Positions 39,932-49,672 of a stretch of 64,000 nucleotides of DNA are shown here, piece by piece. The notes beneath the pieces were generated by a model that did not search any database, was not told the DNA's origin, and saw nothing but the letters and a program-made list of their open reading frames with translations. Position 1 is the first letter of the stretch; every line of letters starts with the position of its first letter. Location of the stretch: contig NC_133955.1 in NCBI RefSeq assembly GCF_031877795.1, forward strand, positions 3,224,001 through 3,288,000. The letters are read 5' to 3'. Origin of the DNA: Strix aluco (Eukaryota; Chordata; Aves; Strigiformes; Strigidae). The translations under genes and the position numbers were made by a program.

Positions 39932-40985
39932 TCGGGGGGGGCTGCCCCCTTGCATGGCTCTTGCGTGGGGTGCATTGAGCTGCTGTGGGGGTGCTGGGAA
40001 GGGTGGGGGGGGGCCTGTGGGGACCCCCCATTTTGTGGGAGTGACTCCTGGGGGGGTAATAGGGGAGGGGGGAAGCCATTCCCCCCATGTCCCCCCCAGG
40101 ATAAGGGGGACCCTCCGTGGAGACCACAGGCCCAAGGGGGGGGCTATGCCCCTCAGGATAATGAGACCCCCATGCAGCTTAGGGGGGCTGAAAGGGGGGG
40201 ACCCTTTTGCAGCTTGGGGGGGGGGGTCACAGAGGGACCCATGCCCCCCAGGATAAGGAGGTCTGTCATGCGGACTGGGGGACCCCTGCTCCCCAAAGCC
40301 AGGGGGACCCCCATGCAGTCCAGGGGGCTGCAAGGCAGGGTTTACCCCCCCCCCCCCGAAGATAAAGGGGACTACATGGAGCTTGGGGGGTGCAAAGGAG
40401 GCCTCATGTGTGTCCCCCCCCCATGCAGACTGGGGGGTCAAGGGGGGGCCTATGTCTTTCCCAGGACTAGGGGACCCCAAGGCACACTGGGAGGGTCCCC
40501 CTCAAGGATAAGGGGGGGTTGCCCACGCACCCTGGGTGACGTAAAGGGGGAAATCGTGCCCCCCCTGGGTAAGGGGGACCCCCCCGTGCAGTGGAGGGTG
40601 GTGCAGAGGCCCCAAGACACACTGGGGGGGGCAAGGGGGGGGACATGCCCCTCAGGATAAGGGGGGGCCCCACGTGCATCTGGGAGAGGTTTTAAGGGGG
40701 GTCCCCGTGCCCCCCCCCCCAGCATGCGACGGCTCTCATCCAGACTGGGGGGGCCGTGCTCCCCGAAGACGGGGGGGGGGATCCCCATGTACCTTGGGGA
40801 GGGGGGGGGAATGCCAAGGGTTCCCCCATGAGCCCCCAGGATAAGGGGGACCCCCTTGTGGGGGGGGCTTGTAGACCCCCCCAGGATAAAGAGCACCCCA
40901 ATACAAACAGGGGAGCCCCGTAATCCCCCGGGGGGGGGGGGGGGGGGGGATGATAATACCCCTCTTCTCCAGCCGCACACAGCCC
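39932..40985. repeat. Degenerate G/C-rich tandem repeat between the GSTM genes
   Basis: From about 40080 to 40960, motifs such as CCCCCCAGGATAAGGGGGAC and CATGCAGCTTGGGGGG recur at roughly 40-60-bp spacing with heavy divergence. I read this as an old minisatellite. No coding exon is recognised here. Confidence 0.65.
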
Positions 40986-41127
40986 CGTGTCCCTTTAAGA
41001 CCCCCCCACCCCGGTTAAGCCCCTCCCCCGAGGAAGGGGCGGGGCGAGGCCGCCGGGGGGGGGGCGTTACGCGGCCGGGGGGGGGCGTTACGCGGCGGGG
41101 GGGCCCCAGCGATCGGCGCGCGCGGCC
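40986..41127 (+). promoter_or_regulatory. GC-box promoter of the second GSTM gene
   Basis: A perfect Sp1-type GGGGCGGGGC lies at 41036-41045, 83 bp before the ATG, in CpG-rich sequence containing two GCGTTACGCGGC copies. A weak TTTAAGA lies at about 40994. The motifs are seen; promoter use is inferred. Confidence 0.45.
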
Positions 41128-43403
41128 ATGGCGGTGTTGGGCTACTGGGACATCCGCGGCGTGAGTGGGGCTGGGGGGGGGGGCTGCACCCCCCGCCCGG
41201 GGGGGCCCTTCTCCTGGGGGGGGGGGGGGTGCAGCGGCCTGACCCCCCTCCCCCCGTGCATGGGCTTCCCCCTGATTTTGGGGAGGGGGGCTGCGGGGGG
41301 GTCCCCTGGTCTTGCGGGGGGTCCCCGTGCATTTGGGGGGGGGGGTGCGTTGTTTTTGGAGGCACCCAGAGGGTTGGGGGGGGACGACTGGGGGGGGGGG
41401 GCGGGGCTCGCCCTCCTCCGTGCCTCAGTTTCCCCATTTTGGGGGTTACTGATCGCTGTCCCCCCCCCCCAGCTCGCCCACGCCATCCGCCTGCTCCTGG
41501 AGTACACCGAGACCCCCTACGAGGACAAGCTGTACAGCTGCGGGGAAGGTAAGGGGGGGGCCGGGGGGGTCCCCACGCCCCCTTCAAGCTCTCTGGTTTT
41601 CAGGGGGGGACACGGTGTCACCCAACACACCCCCCCCTCCCGCTCCTTCCAGCTCCCGACTACGACAAGAGCCAATGGATCAACGAGAAGGAGAAGCTGG
41701 GGCTGGACTTCCCCAACGTAGGTGGCCTGGAGGCAGGGGGCTGGTTATGGGGGGTGGGTGTCCTGGTGGCCCTGAGCCCTGGTGGCCCCGAGCCCTGGTG
41801 GCCCCATGCCTTGGTGTCCCCTCCAGCTCCCTTACTTCATTGATGGCACCACCAAGCTCACGCAGAGCAACGCCATCATGCGCTACATCGCCCGCAAGCA
41901 CAAGATGTGTGAGTGCTGGGGTGGGGCTTGGGCTTGGAGTTGGGGTTGGGCTTGGACTTGGGGTTGAGTTTGGGATTGGATTTGGAGCTGGGGTTGGGCT
42001 TGGAGCTGGGGTTGGGCCTGGGTTTGGGGTTGGGTTGAGCTTGGGTTTGGAGTTGGGGTTGGACGTGTATTTGGGGTTGGGCTTGGATTTGGGGTTGGGG
42101 TTGAGCTTGGGGTTGGAGTTGGGGTTGGACTTGGAGCTGGGGTTGAGCTTGGAGCTGGGGTGGGGGTTGGACTTGGAGTTGGGGTTGGACTTGGAGTTGG
42201 GTTGGGCTTGGAGTAGGGTTGGGCTTGGATTTGGGGTTGGACTTGGAGTTGGGGTTGGACTTGGAGTTGGGTTGGGCTTGGAGTTGGGGTTGGACTTGGA
42301 GTTGGGTTGGGCTTGGAGTTGGGGTTGGACTTGGATTTGGGGTTGGGCTTGGAGTTGGGGTTGGACTTGGAGTCGGGTTGGGCTTGGAGTTGGGTTGGAC
42401 TTGGAGTAGGGTTGGACTTGGAGTTGGGGTTGGACTTGGAGTTGGGTTGGGCTTGGGGTTGGGCTTGGAGTTATTTAGTCTTGGGCTTGGAATAGAGTTG
42501 GGTTTGATCTTGGAGTTGGGTTGGGGTTATGTTGGGGTTGAGTTTGGGCTTAGAGTTATTTGAGTTTGGGGTTGGAATAGGTTTGGGCTTGGACTCGGGT
42601 TGGGGTTAGGCTGGGTTGGGTTAGGCTGGGTTGGGGTTAGGCTGGGCTGGGGGACACCCCCCCAGCGCTGCCCCCCCGCCCCCGCAGGCGGCGAGACGGA
42701 GGAGGAGATCCTGCGCGTGGACATGCTGGAGAACCAGATCATGGATTTCCGCATGAGCCTGGTGATGGTCTGCTACAACCCCGACTTCGTGAGTGTCCCC
42801 TGCGCGGGGGGGGGGTGACCCTTCCCCTCCCGGGCTTGTGTCAGTGTTGGGGACCCCACTCGGGGTTGTGGGGGGGGCCCAGCCTCACCCCTCCACCCCT
42901 CCCTCCTGCAGGAGAAGCTCAAGCCGGGCTACCTGGAGCAGCTGCCGGGCAAGCTGAAGCTCTTCTCCAACTTCTTGGGGGACAGAAAGTGGTTTGTGGG
43001 GGAGAAGGTACCACCGGGACCCCCGAGGGGGGCAGGGGGGGATGGGGAGGGGGTTTGTCCCCACGCTGGTCCTCACGGCGTGTGTGTGTCCCCCCCGTCC
43101 CCCCCCCAGCTCACCTTCGTGGACTTCCTGATGTTCGATGTGCTGGAGCAGAACCGCATCTTCGAGCCCAAGTGCCTGGAGCCCTTCAAGAACCTCAAGG
43201 ACTTCATGGATCGTTTTGGGGTGAGCTGGGCCACCCCCCCCGGGCATCACCCTCCCCGGGGTGGGGGGGGTACAGGTCTGTGACCCCCCCTTTCCCCCCC
43301 CCAACAGGCCCTGGAGAAGGTGGCTGCCTACATGAAGTCCAGCCGCTTCCTCAAGATGCCCATCAACAACAAGATGGCCAAGTGGGGCAACAAGAAGGAG
43401 TAA
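41128..43403 (+). CDS. GSTM: Mu-class glutathione S-transferase, second tandem gene (complete, 8 exons)
   Basis: Exons are 41128-41160, 41473-41548, 41653-41717, 41827-41908, 42688-42788, 42912-43007, 43110-43220 and 43308-43403, giving 219 residues. It has the mu signatures of the upstream copy: LGYWDIRG with the catalytic Tyr, [12 protein letters not shown], and [15 protein letters not shown] followed by CGETEEE. Exon 1 is one codon shorter (MAVLGYW). The two products differ widely after exon 4 (here [14 protein letters not shown] and [12 protein letters not shown] at the C-terminus), so this is an old duplication, not a recent one. The internal residues [20 protein letters not shown] look closer to general amniote GSTM than to the chicken-type copy. 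I cannot assign a numbered orthologue. Poly(A) signal AATAAA at 43504-43509. Confidence 0.92.
41925..42655. repeat. TTGGNN-type minisatellite in intron 4 of the second GSTM gene
   Basis: Tandem hexamers, mainly TTGGGG, TTGGAG, TTGGAC and TTGGGC, often grouped as an 18-bp unit TTGGAGTTGGGGTTGGAC. They occupy nearly the whole intron. The G-rich strand is the coding strand and resembles telomere-like sequence, so it could form G-quadruplexes in the pre-mRNA. Confidence 0.9.
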
Positions 43404-43509
43404 GGGGGGGGCAGGGGGGGTCCTGACCTAACCCCACCCCCCCCCAGCACCCTCCGTCGTGGGGTGGGGTGGGCACCGCTGGCGTGAAGCCCCCCCCCGA
43501 CACAATAAA

Positions 43510-44090
43510 GTGTTTTAGTTGTGGCACCCTGAGCCCCCTCACGGAGCGCTGCGGGCTGGGTGGGGGGGGCACCGAGCTTGCCCCCACCCTTCGTGGGGGG
43601 GCTGGTGGGTGTGGGGTGAGTGGGGGCATCTCTACTGCCTCAGCCCTCCCCCCCATAACCTTGGCTTGGATGGGGTTGGGGGGGGGGGCACAAGCTCAGC
43701 CCCGCCCCCCCCCCATTAGCTCATTCCTGCCCGCTAATGAGGCAGCGCTGATGAAGTTGGGGGGATGGGGGGGGGGGGATTGGTGCCCTGCGACCCCCCC
43801 GCAGCGCAGAGCGGGGGGGGGGGGGGGCTGGGGACAGCCCTGTCCCATAGGCCCCTCGCTGCCACCACCCCCTGGGCACGGCGGGGGGGGGGGTGGGGGG
43901 GGCTGCCCACGATGGGGACCCTGAGGAGTCCCTTGGGTGCTGCTGGGCAGGTCCTCACTGGGTGGGGGTGGCACCCCGTGTCCCCCTCCCTGCCCTGTCC
44001 CTGCCCCCCCTCCCTGCCCCCCCGGGGTGGCCCCACTGGTGACACAGGGGCAGTGGGGTGTGTCCCCCCCCCTTGCAGACCCTTTACTCT
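43510..44090. other. GSTM-EPS8L3 tail-to-tail spacer
   Basis: Between the GSTM poly(A) signal (43504) and the EPS8L3 end (about 44097). GC-rich with several long G and C runs. No gene recognised. Confidence 0.65.
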
Positions 44091-44096
44091 TCACTC

Positions 44097-44452
44097 TTTA
44101 TTTTCCACAGCCATCGCTTTACATTTTGTGGGGTGCACACACATTTCACCGTGCCCGGCCCCCCTCGGGGGGGGGGCTGCCCACCCCCCCCACTTCCCTG
44201 CCAGGGTGGGGGGGGGATCCAGCAGCACATCTCCTGGGGGGGGGTCCCCAAAAGCCCTCCAGCACCGTCTTATGTCACCCGTGGCTTTGAGGGGGGACGT
44301 GTCCCCTAACCCCCAGGGTGTGGCTCACCATTTTGGGGGGGCCAGGCGGGATGGGGGGTGTGGGGTGTCCCGTGCCCCCCCCTCATCCTGCAGTGCCTGG
44401 GGGTGCTCCATCCTGGGAGGGGCGTGGTGGGGACAGTTGGGGACACGGTGCC
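44097..44452 (-). other. EPS8L3: EPS8L3 3' UTR with poly(A) signal
   Basis: The minus strand carries AATAAA at 44097-44102 (TTTATT on plus), about 350 bp after the inferred stop codon at 44453-44455. It is the only canonical signal close to that stop. Confidence 0.6.
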
Positions 44453-46766
44453 TCAATCCCTGGGACCCATCTGCAGAGAAGGGGAAGGGAGAAGCAGTGG
44501 GGGGGTGGGGGGGGGACCCCAGGGTGGGGAGGGGGGCACAGGGCTTGGAGGGGGGGGGTCCCTCACCCCCAGGGACGTCCTGGCGGAGGAGAGCTTGAAG
44601 AGGACTCGCCGCCACTCCTCGGGGCAGACGGCTTGGAGCTCCTCTGGGCTCATCTGCAGCAACTGGTGCCCCCCCAGCACCCCCAGACACCGCACGGTGC
44701 TGCGGAGGGACAGATGGGGGTGAGCAGGGCAGCCCCCCCCCGCCTCAAATGAAACATGGGGCGGGGGGGGGCGCTCAGGGGTTCACCTACATCCGCGAGA
44801 AGCCCTTGGCCTTCAGCCAGGCTGTCACCTCCGCCGGCGAGGAGTTGGGGTGCAGTTTAGGGGGGCTGTCCTGGAGCGGGGGATAAGAGGAAGGGAACAG
44901 CGGGGTGGCCCCCTGACACCCCCTCTTGGCAGTGGGGGTGCAGGGAGGGGGCGGGAGAGGGGGCACCCACCTGGCTGGCGCTGTGTCCCCCCCCATTCCC
45001 CCGCCCCAGCGGCTCCAGGATGTTACTGGGGACGTAGCCCTTCTCCCCCCGGTTGTCCTGCACCAGCCACCACTTTTTCCGCTGGTCCAGGACCTGGGGG
45101 GTGTGGTGACAAAAGGGGAGGGGGGGGCAGCACCCTGCTGTCACCCCCTTTCCAGGACCCCCAGCAGGCAGGGTGGGGGTCCCCACTCCATCCTCCCCAG
45201 GAGCTTTACCTGCAGCGTGTCCCCCATCCTGATGCTCAGCTCCTGCGGGTTCCTGCCCTGAAACTCGTACAGGGCTCGGACCAGCCCCTGGGCGGGGAAG
45301 GGGGCCCTGGAGATTTTTTTTTGGAGGGGGGGGGAGAAGCACTCAGCCAGGGGCTGAATCCTGCCCCCCCCCCCCCCCCAGCATCCGCGGGGCAGCGGGA
45401 GCACTTACACTTGGCCGGGATTGTCCCTCCGGCCGGTGACCGGCGACTGCGCGGGGAGCGGAGAGAAGGGCGAGTGTTGAGAGCGAGTTGGGGAAACTGA
45501 GGCAGGCGGTGGGAGATCCTGAGCCCCCCCCGGCTGTCCCTGCTCCACGGGGGGGGGCAGCCACCCATCTGAGAAGACGGGGATGTAGCCGGGCACCAGC
45601 TCGCCGTTGGGGTACTCTGCCCTGCGACGGGCAGGAGAAAGCCAAGGTGGGTGGTGTGGTGGTGTGACCCACCCCCCCCAGACCTCCCCAGGGCTGGACC
45701 CCCCCCCCCCCCCAACTCGATGTGGGGGGGCTGGACCCCACCTGGTCTTGTTCCAGGCGATGCCCAGGCTCTTCCAGGTGCCGTAGTCATCCTGGTGCAG
45801 GGTCTTCTCCAGCAGCTCCACCGCCTCTGGCACCAGCAGCGGGGCCTCCACCGCCGGGGCCAGGCTGGGGCTGGGGCAGTGGTCCAGGACCTGCTGGTGG
45901 TGGTGATGGAGCAGCACCCCCCCATACCTGCGCCCCCCCCCACCTCTGCAACCCCTTGGGGAGGGGGGCAAGAGCCGCTGGTCACCCCTGGGTAAGGGGT
46001 TGGGACCCATTTTTGGGGGCACTCACGAAGGAGAGGGCTGTGAAGATGAGACGCAGCAGCTCGGAGGGATCTGGTTCCTGCACATGCTGGTGGGTCCTTC
46101 CCTGTGTGGAGAGAGGAAAAGGTGTCCCCACGCAGCCCCCCCATCCCATGCAGCCCCCCCATCCCCACGCAGCCCCCCAGCCCAGCAGTAGAGCAGGCAG
46201 GGACATGCCAGGGGTGCCCACGAGCCCTGGGGTCACATCCAGCCCAACGGGACCTACCATGAGGTGAAGGCGTATTTCACCTTCTGGAAAAGTCCGTGTA
46301 CTCGTCCTTGGAGGGCAGCGCTGGGGGGGCAGAGAGGGGGAGCTGGCACTGGGATGGCCCCCCCCGGAACCCCTGCCAGCCCCTCTCCTGGGGCACAGCC
46401 CTCCCTCACCACCTTTGTTCTTCTTCTTCTTCTTCTTCTTCTGGTTGGTGGTGTTGACCAAGCCAAGGCTGTCTTCAGCTGGACCACGAAGAGGTCCAAG
46501 TCGTTCAGCACGTGGTTGAGGACCTCCTGCGGGAGCAGGATGGACCCGGTGGGTGCTGGTGGGGAGGGCTGGGGTGTCCTGTCTGAGGTGGGGGAGATGG
46601 GGGGTGGGACTTACAACATCTCTGTCCACGCTGGACGTGACCTGGCCTGGGGGGTTGGTCCATGGCATCTGCTGGGTGTCCTGCAGGCCTGGTGACAGAA
46701 GAGGGAGGGTCCCAGCTCTGCTGCCCATTACCCCGCTCCCACCCCCTGCTCCTGGGAAAACTGAGG

Positions 46767-47348
46767 CACAGAATCCCAGAATCCTCTCGGTTGGAAAAGC
46801 CCTTGAAGCTCCTCCAGCCCCACCATGAACCTCCCCCTGACCGTTCCCAACTCCACCAGATCCCTCAGCGCTGGGTCAACCCGACTCTTCAACCCCTCCA
46901 GGGATGGGGACTCCCCCCCTGCCCTGGGCAGCCCATTCCAACGCCCAACAACCCCTTCTGCAAAGAAATCCTTCCTAAGAGCCAGTCTGACCCTGCCCTG
47001 GCGCAGCTTGAGGCCATTCCCTCTTGTCCTGCCGCTGGTTCCTTGGCTCAAGAGACTCCTCCCCCCTCTCTGCACCCTCCTTTCAGGGAGTTGCAGAGGG
47101 CCATGAGGTCTCCCTCAGCCTCCTCTTCTCCAGACTAAACCCCCCAGTTCCCTCAGCCGCTCCCCATCAGACCTGTGCTCCAGACCCTGCACCAGCTCCG
47201 TTGCCCTTCTCTGGACACGCTCGAGTCATTCAATGCCTTTTTGGAGTGAGGGGCCCAAAACTGAACACACTCATCGAGGGGCGGCCCCACCAGTGCCGAG
47301 CACAGGGGTCAGATCCCTCCCCTGTCCCTGCTGGCCACGCTGGTGCAG
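46767..47348 (-). mobile_element. CR1 LINE fragment, subfamily B, in an EPS8L3 intron
   Basis: Same orientation as the host gene (minus). It runs from the tail CACAGAATCCCAGAATCCTC to CTGGCCACGCTGGTGCAGAT. It lies between the EPS8L3 exons at 46615-46688 and 47373-47510 and starts about 25 bp after the donor of the latter. Confidence 0.93.
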
Positions 47349-47898
47349 ATACAGACCCCACCCGAGACTCACCGTAGTCCGAGGAGGGCAGCCCCCGCTG
47401 GGGGGGCGCGTGTGAAGTCGGGTTCGGGCATCTCTGCCCACTGCTCCGGGGCCGTGTAGGGACCCTGCGTGTACGGGGGGGCTGGGCCCAGTGGCATGTC
47501 CAGGCTGCTCCTGGGCAAGAGGGATGGGGAGTGGGGCTGAGCCTGGAATGTGGTACGGGGTGGGGGGGGGTTGTCTGTGTCTGTGGGGGTCAGGTAGGAA
47601 GGGGGCTGAGCCCAAGGATGGGGTATGGGGGTCTGTGCCCATGGGTGTGGGGTAGGAGGGGGGCTGAGCCCTTGGTGAGGGGGCTGAGCCAGGAGCTGGG
47701 GTACTGGGGTAAAAGGGGGGATCCACTCCCCAGGAGGGTGAGGGGGGATCTCTGCCAAGAGGGAGGAGGAAAGCAGGCAGAAGGGGTCTGTGCCCACAGA
47801 GGGTCTCTTTGGGGGATGAGGGGGGCAGTGTGGGCTTATCTTCCCCCCAAGACCCATCACAACTTGGGGGGGGGGGCAGACTTGGGGGACCAGTCCAT

Positions 47899-48296
47899 GC
47901 ACCCCCTTACCTCTGCCCATACTGACTCCTCTGCTCCTCCTTCCACTGCTTCAGCAGCTTCTCCAGGCTGCTCTTCAGCATCTCTGCCTGGTACAGACCC
48001 AGCACCATCAACCCCCCAATCCTGAGGCGCTGCCCACCCCCCATCCAGCCCCCCCCTACCCCCAGGACTCACCCCCAGACGCTCGCACTGGAAGAGCAGG
48101 ACGCTGGTCCCGGGGGGCTCCGCTCCTGCACGCTGTTAGGGGGGGGCTGGATGGGGGGTGGGCAGCGCCTCAGGATTGGGGGGTTGATGGTGCTGGGTCT
48201 GTACCAGGCAGAGATGCTGAAGAGCAGCCTGGAGAAGCTGCTGAAGCAGTGGAAGGAGGAGCAGAGGAGTCAGTATGGGCAGAGGTAAGGGGGTGC
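47899..48296. repeat. Perfect 160-bp inverted repeat with 78-bp spacer
   Basis: The left arm 47899-48058 and right arm 48137-48296 are exact reverse complements by eye. The left arm holds the EPS8L3 exon at 47911-47987 plus flanking intron. The right arm holds the same exon on the opposite strand at 48208-48284. The spacer 48059-48136 holds the remains of the preceding EPS8L3 exon. DNA or RNA of this stretch could fold into a 160-bp hairpin. Confidence 0.93.
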
Positions 48297-48990
48297 TGGG
48301 GCGTGGGGGGCTTGTAGGGTTGTGGGTGTGTAAGGGTTAAGGGGGGGTGGTGGGGTGGCACAGTGAGGGGAGTATCAGGTTTTTTGGGGGTGCTGAGTCT
48401 CGGGGGAGTGGTGTGGGGTAGGGTTGTGGGTGCCGGGTTTGTAGGGGTGCGTGGGGTTGGGGGGTGGACATGGTTATGGGGGGTGCAAGTGTTATAGGGG
48501 TGCAGGGGGTGGTGTTGCGTGCCAGGGCCAAGGGGGGGTGCAAGGGGTGTGGGGGTACTCAGGTTATGGGGGTGTCATAGGTGGGGGAATACCGGATTTG
48601 GGGGGCGGTTGGGTCCAGGATGGGTGTCAGGCCAAGGTGGGTGCTATGGCCAGGGGGTGCTACGGTTGGGGGTGCAGGGGGGGTGCCAGGGCTGGGGGGG
48701 GGGGTGTTGGAGGCTGATGTGCAAGCTGGGGTGAAGGGGGGTACCAGGATCGTGGGGTGCCATGGCTGGAGTGGGGTGTCGGGGCCATTGGGTGGGGTCA
48801 AGGGCCATTTTGGGGGGGGGGATGCCTGAGTTATGGGCGGGTGCCACAGCTGCAGGGGGTGCCACAGCTGGGGGAACACCAGATTTATGGGGGTGCTGGG
48901 TCCGCAGTGGGTGCCATGGCCAAGCTGGGTGCCCTGGCTGGGGAGTACCAGGCTTTTGGGGGTGCCCTGGCCCTGGGAGGGGGGTGTGTA
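48297..48990. other. G-rich degenerate sequence in EPS8L3
   Basis: Loose repeats of GGGGTGCCATGGC and GGGGTGC-type motifs. The PTB exon expected between 48992 and 48136 was searched for here and not found. Confidence 0.55.
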
Positions 48991-49672
48991 CCTTGCTCTC
49001 CACATCCTCAGCACCACTTCCTGGTCCTTGACTTGCAGGATGAGATCCTGCCCCCACACCGTCCCCTGAGCCTCCAGCACCCTTCAGGCGCGCCAGGCAG
49101 TCCTGGGTGCTGCGGACGTCCCTCTCCAGGCGCCATCGTCAGCAGGTGCTGGGGTGGGGGGAGGGCGACACACAGCACCGGGGGGCACCGGGTGCCCTGT
49201 GACCCACCCACACTCTGCCAACGGAGCGAGGCACCTTAGGAAGGTGCTCGGGGGTAGTTGTGGGGGGGTCTCCTACCTCAACGTGGTGCTGGAAATCGCT
49301 TTGGGGCTTGAGCAGGGTCTGGCTGTAGTCCTTGCGCTGGTCTGCGGGGACACGCGGGGTCAGGGGACGGGGACAGGTTGGGGGAGTGGGAGCAGGGGGG
49401 TTTTGGGGTGCAGACCTCACTCACTGTAGATAGCTTTTTCCCGCTGGGGCGGACGAAGCTGTTGGCCCGTTGGAGCGCCAGAGCTGTCGTCGTATTCATT
49501 CCTGGATGGACAGACGGACGGACTGACCGTCGTGCCCTGCGGTGTGGTCCCCTCTTGGGGAGCCCTCGGGGGGTCCCCAGGGTACTCACCGGGGCGGGGG
49601 GTTGCTCCAGTGGCCGAAGGGGGTCTCCCATCTTGCCGGGGGGCAATAACAGCTCGATGCTGCTATGGGGTC

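Larger units (their letters stand above)
44453..49672 (-). pseudogene. EPS8L3: EPS8L3, EPS8-like adaptor; frame-broken and rearranged as sequenced
   Basis: Recognised exons, 5' to 3': 49590-49672, 49425-49501, 49277-49341, 48992-49148, 48073-48136 (cut), 47911-47987, 47373-47510, 46615-46688, 46410-46526, 46258-46320, 46027-46101, 45742-45890, 45409-45621 (possibly two exons), 45210-45306, 44971-45093, 44791-44870, 44567-44699, 44453-44470. The EPS8 family links receptor signalling to actin. PTB pieces: AIYNQRKDYSQTL, TVWGQDLILQV, SVLLFQCERLG and AEMLKSSLEKLL. SH3: ALYEFQGRNPQEL with WWLVQDNRGEKGYVPSNIL. C-terminal SAM-like domain: AEVTAWLKAKGF and LGVLGGHQLLQMSPEEL. About seven +/-1 breaks sit in exons 48992, 48073, 47373, 46410 and 46258, and part of the PTB is missing at an inverted duplication. 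The SH3 and C-terminal exons are intact. Could be decay or assembly error; the start codon was not located. Confidence 0.8.

Noticed and set aside
41925-42655. Interstitial telomere repeat
   Set aside because: The hexamers are TTGGGG/TTGGAG/TTGGAC/TTGGGC, not the vertebrate TTAGGG, and the array sits neatly within one intron.
45447-45560. An extra EPS8L3 intron between FSDG and SPVTGRR
   Set aside because: The acceptor-like CGCGCAG exists, but no donor in a compatible phase was found and the frame stays open throughout. I kept one exon and flagged the doubt.
48208-48284. A plus-strand gene with exon AEMLKSSLEKLLKQWKEEQ
   Set aside because: It is the inverted copy of the EPS8L3 exon at 47911-47987 and has no partner exons on the plus strand.
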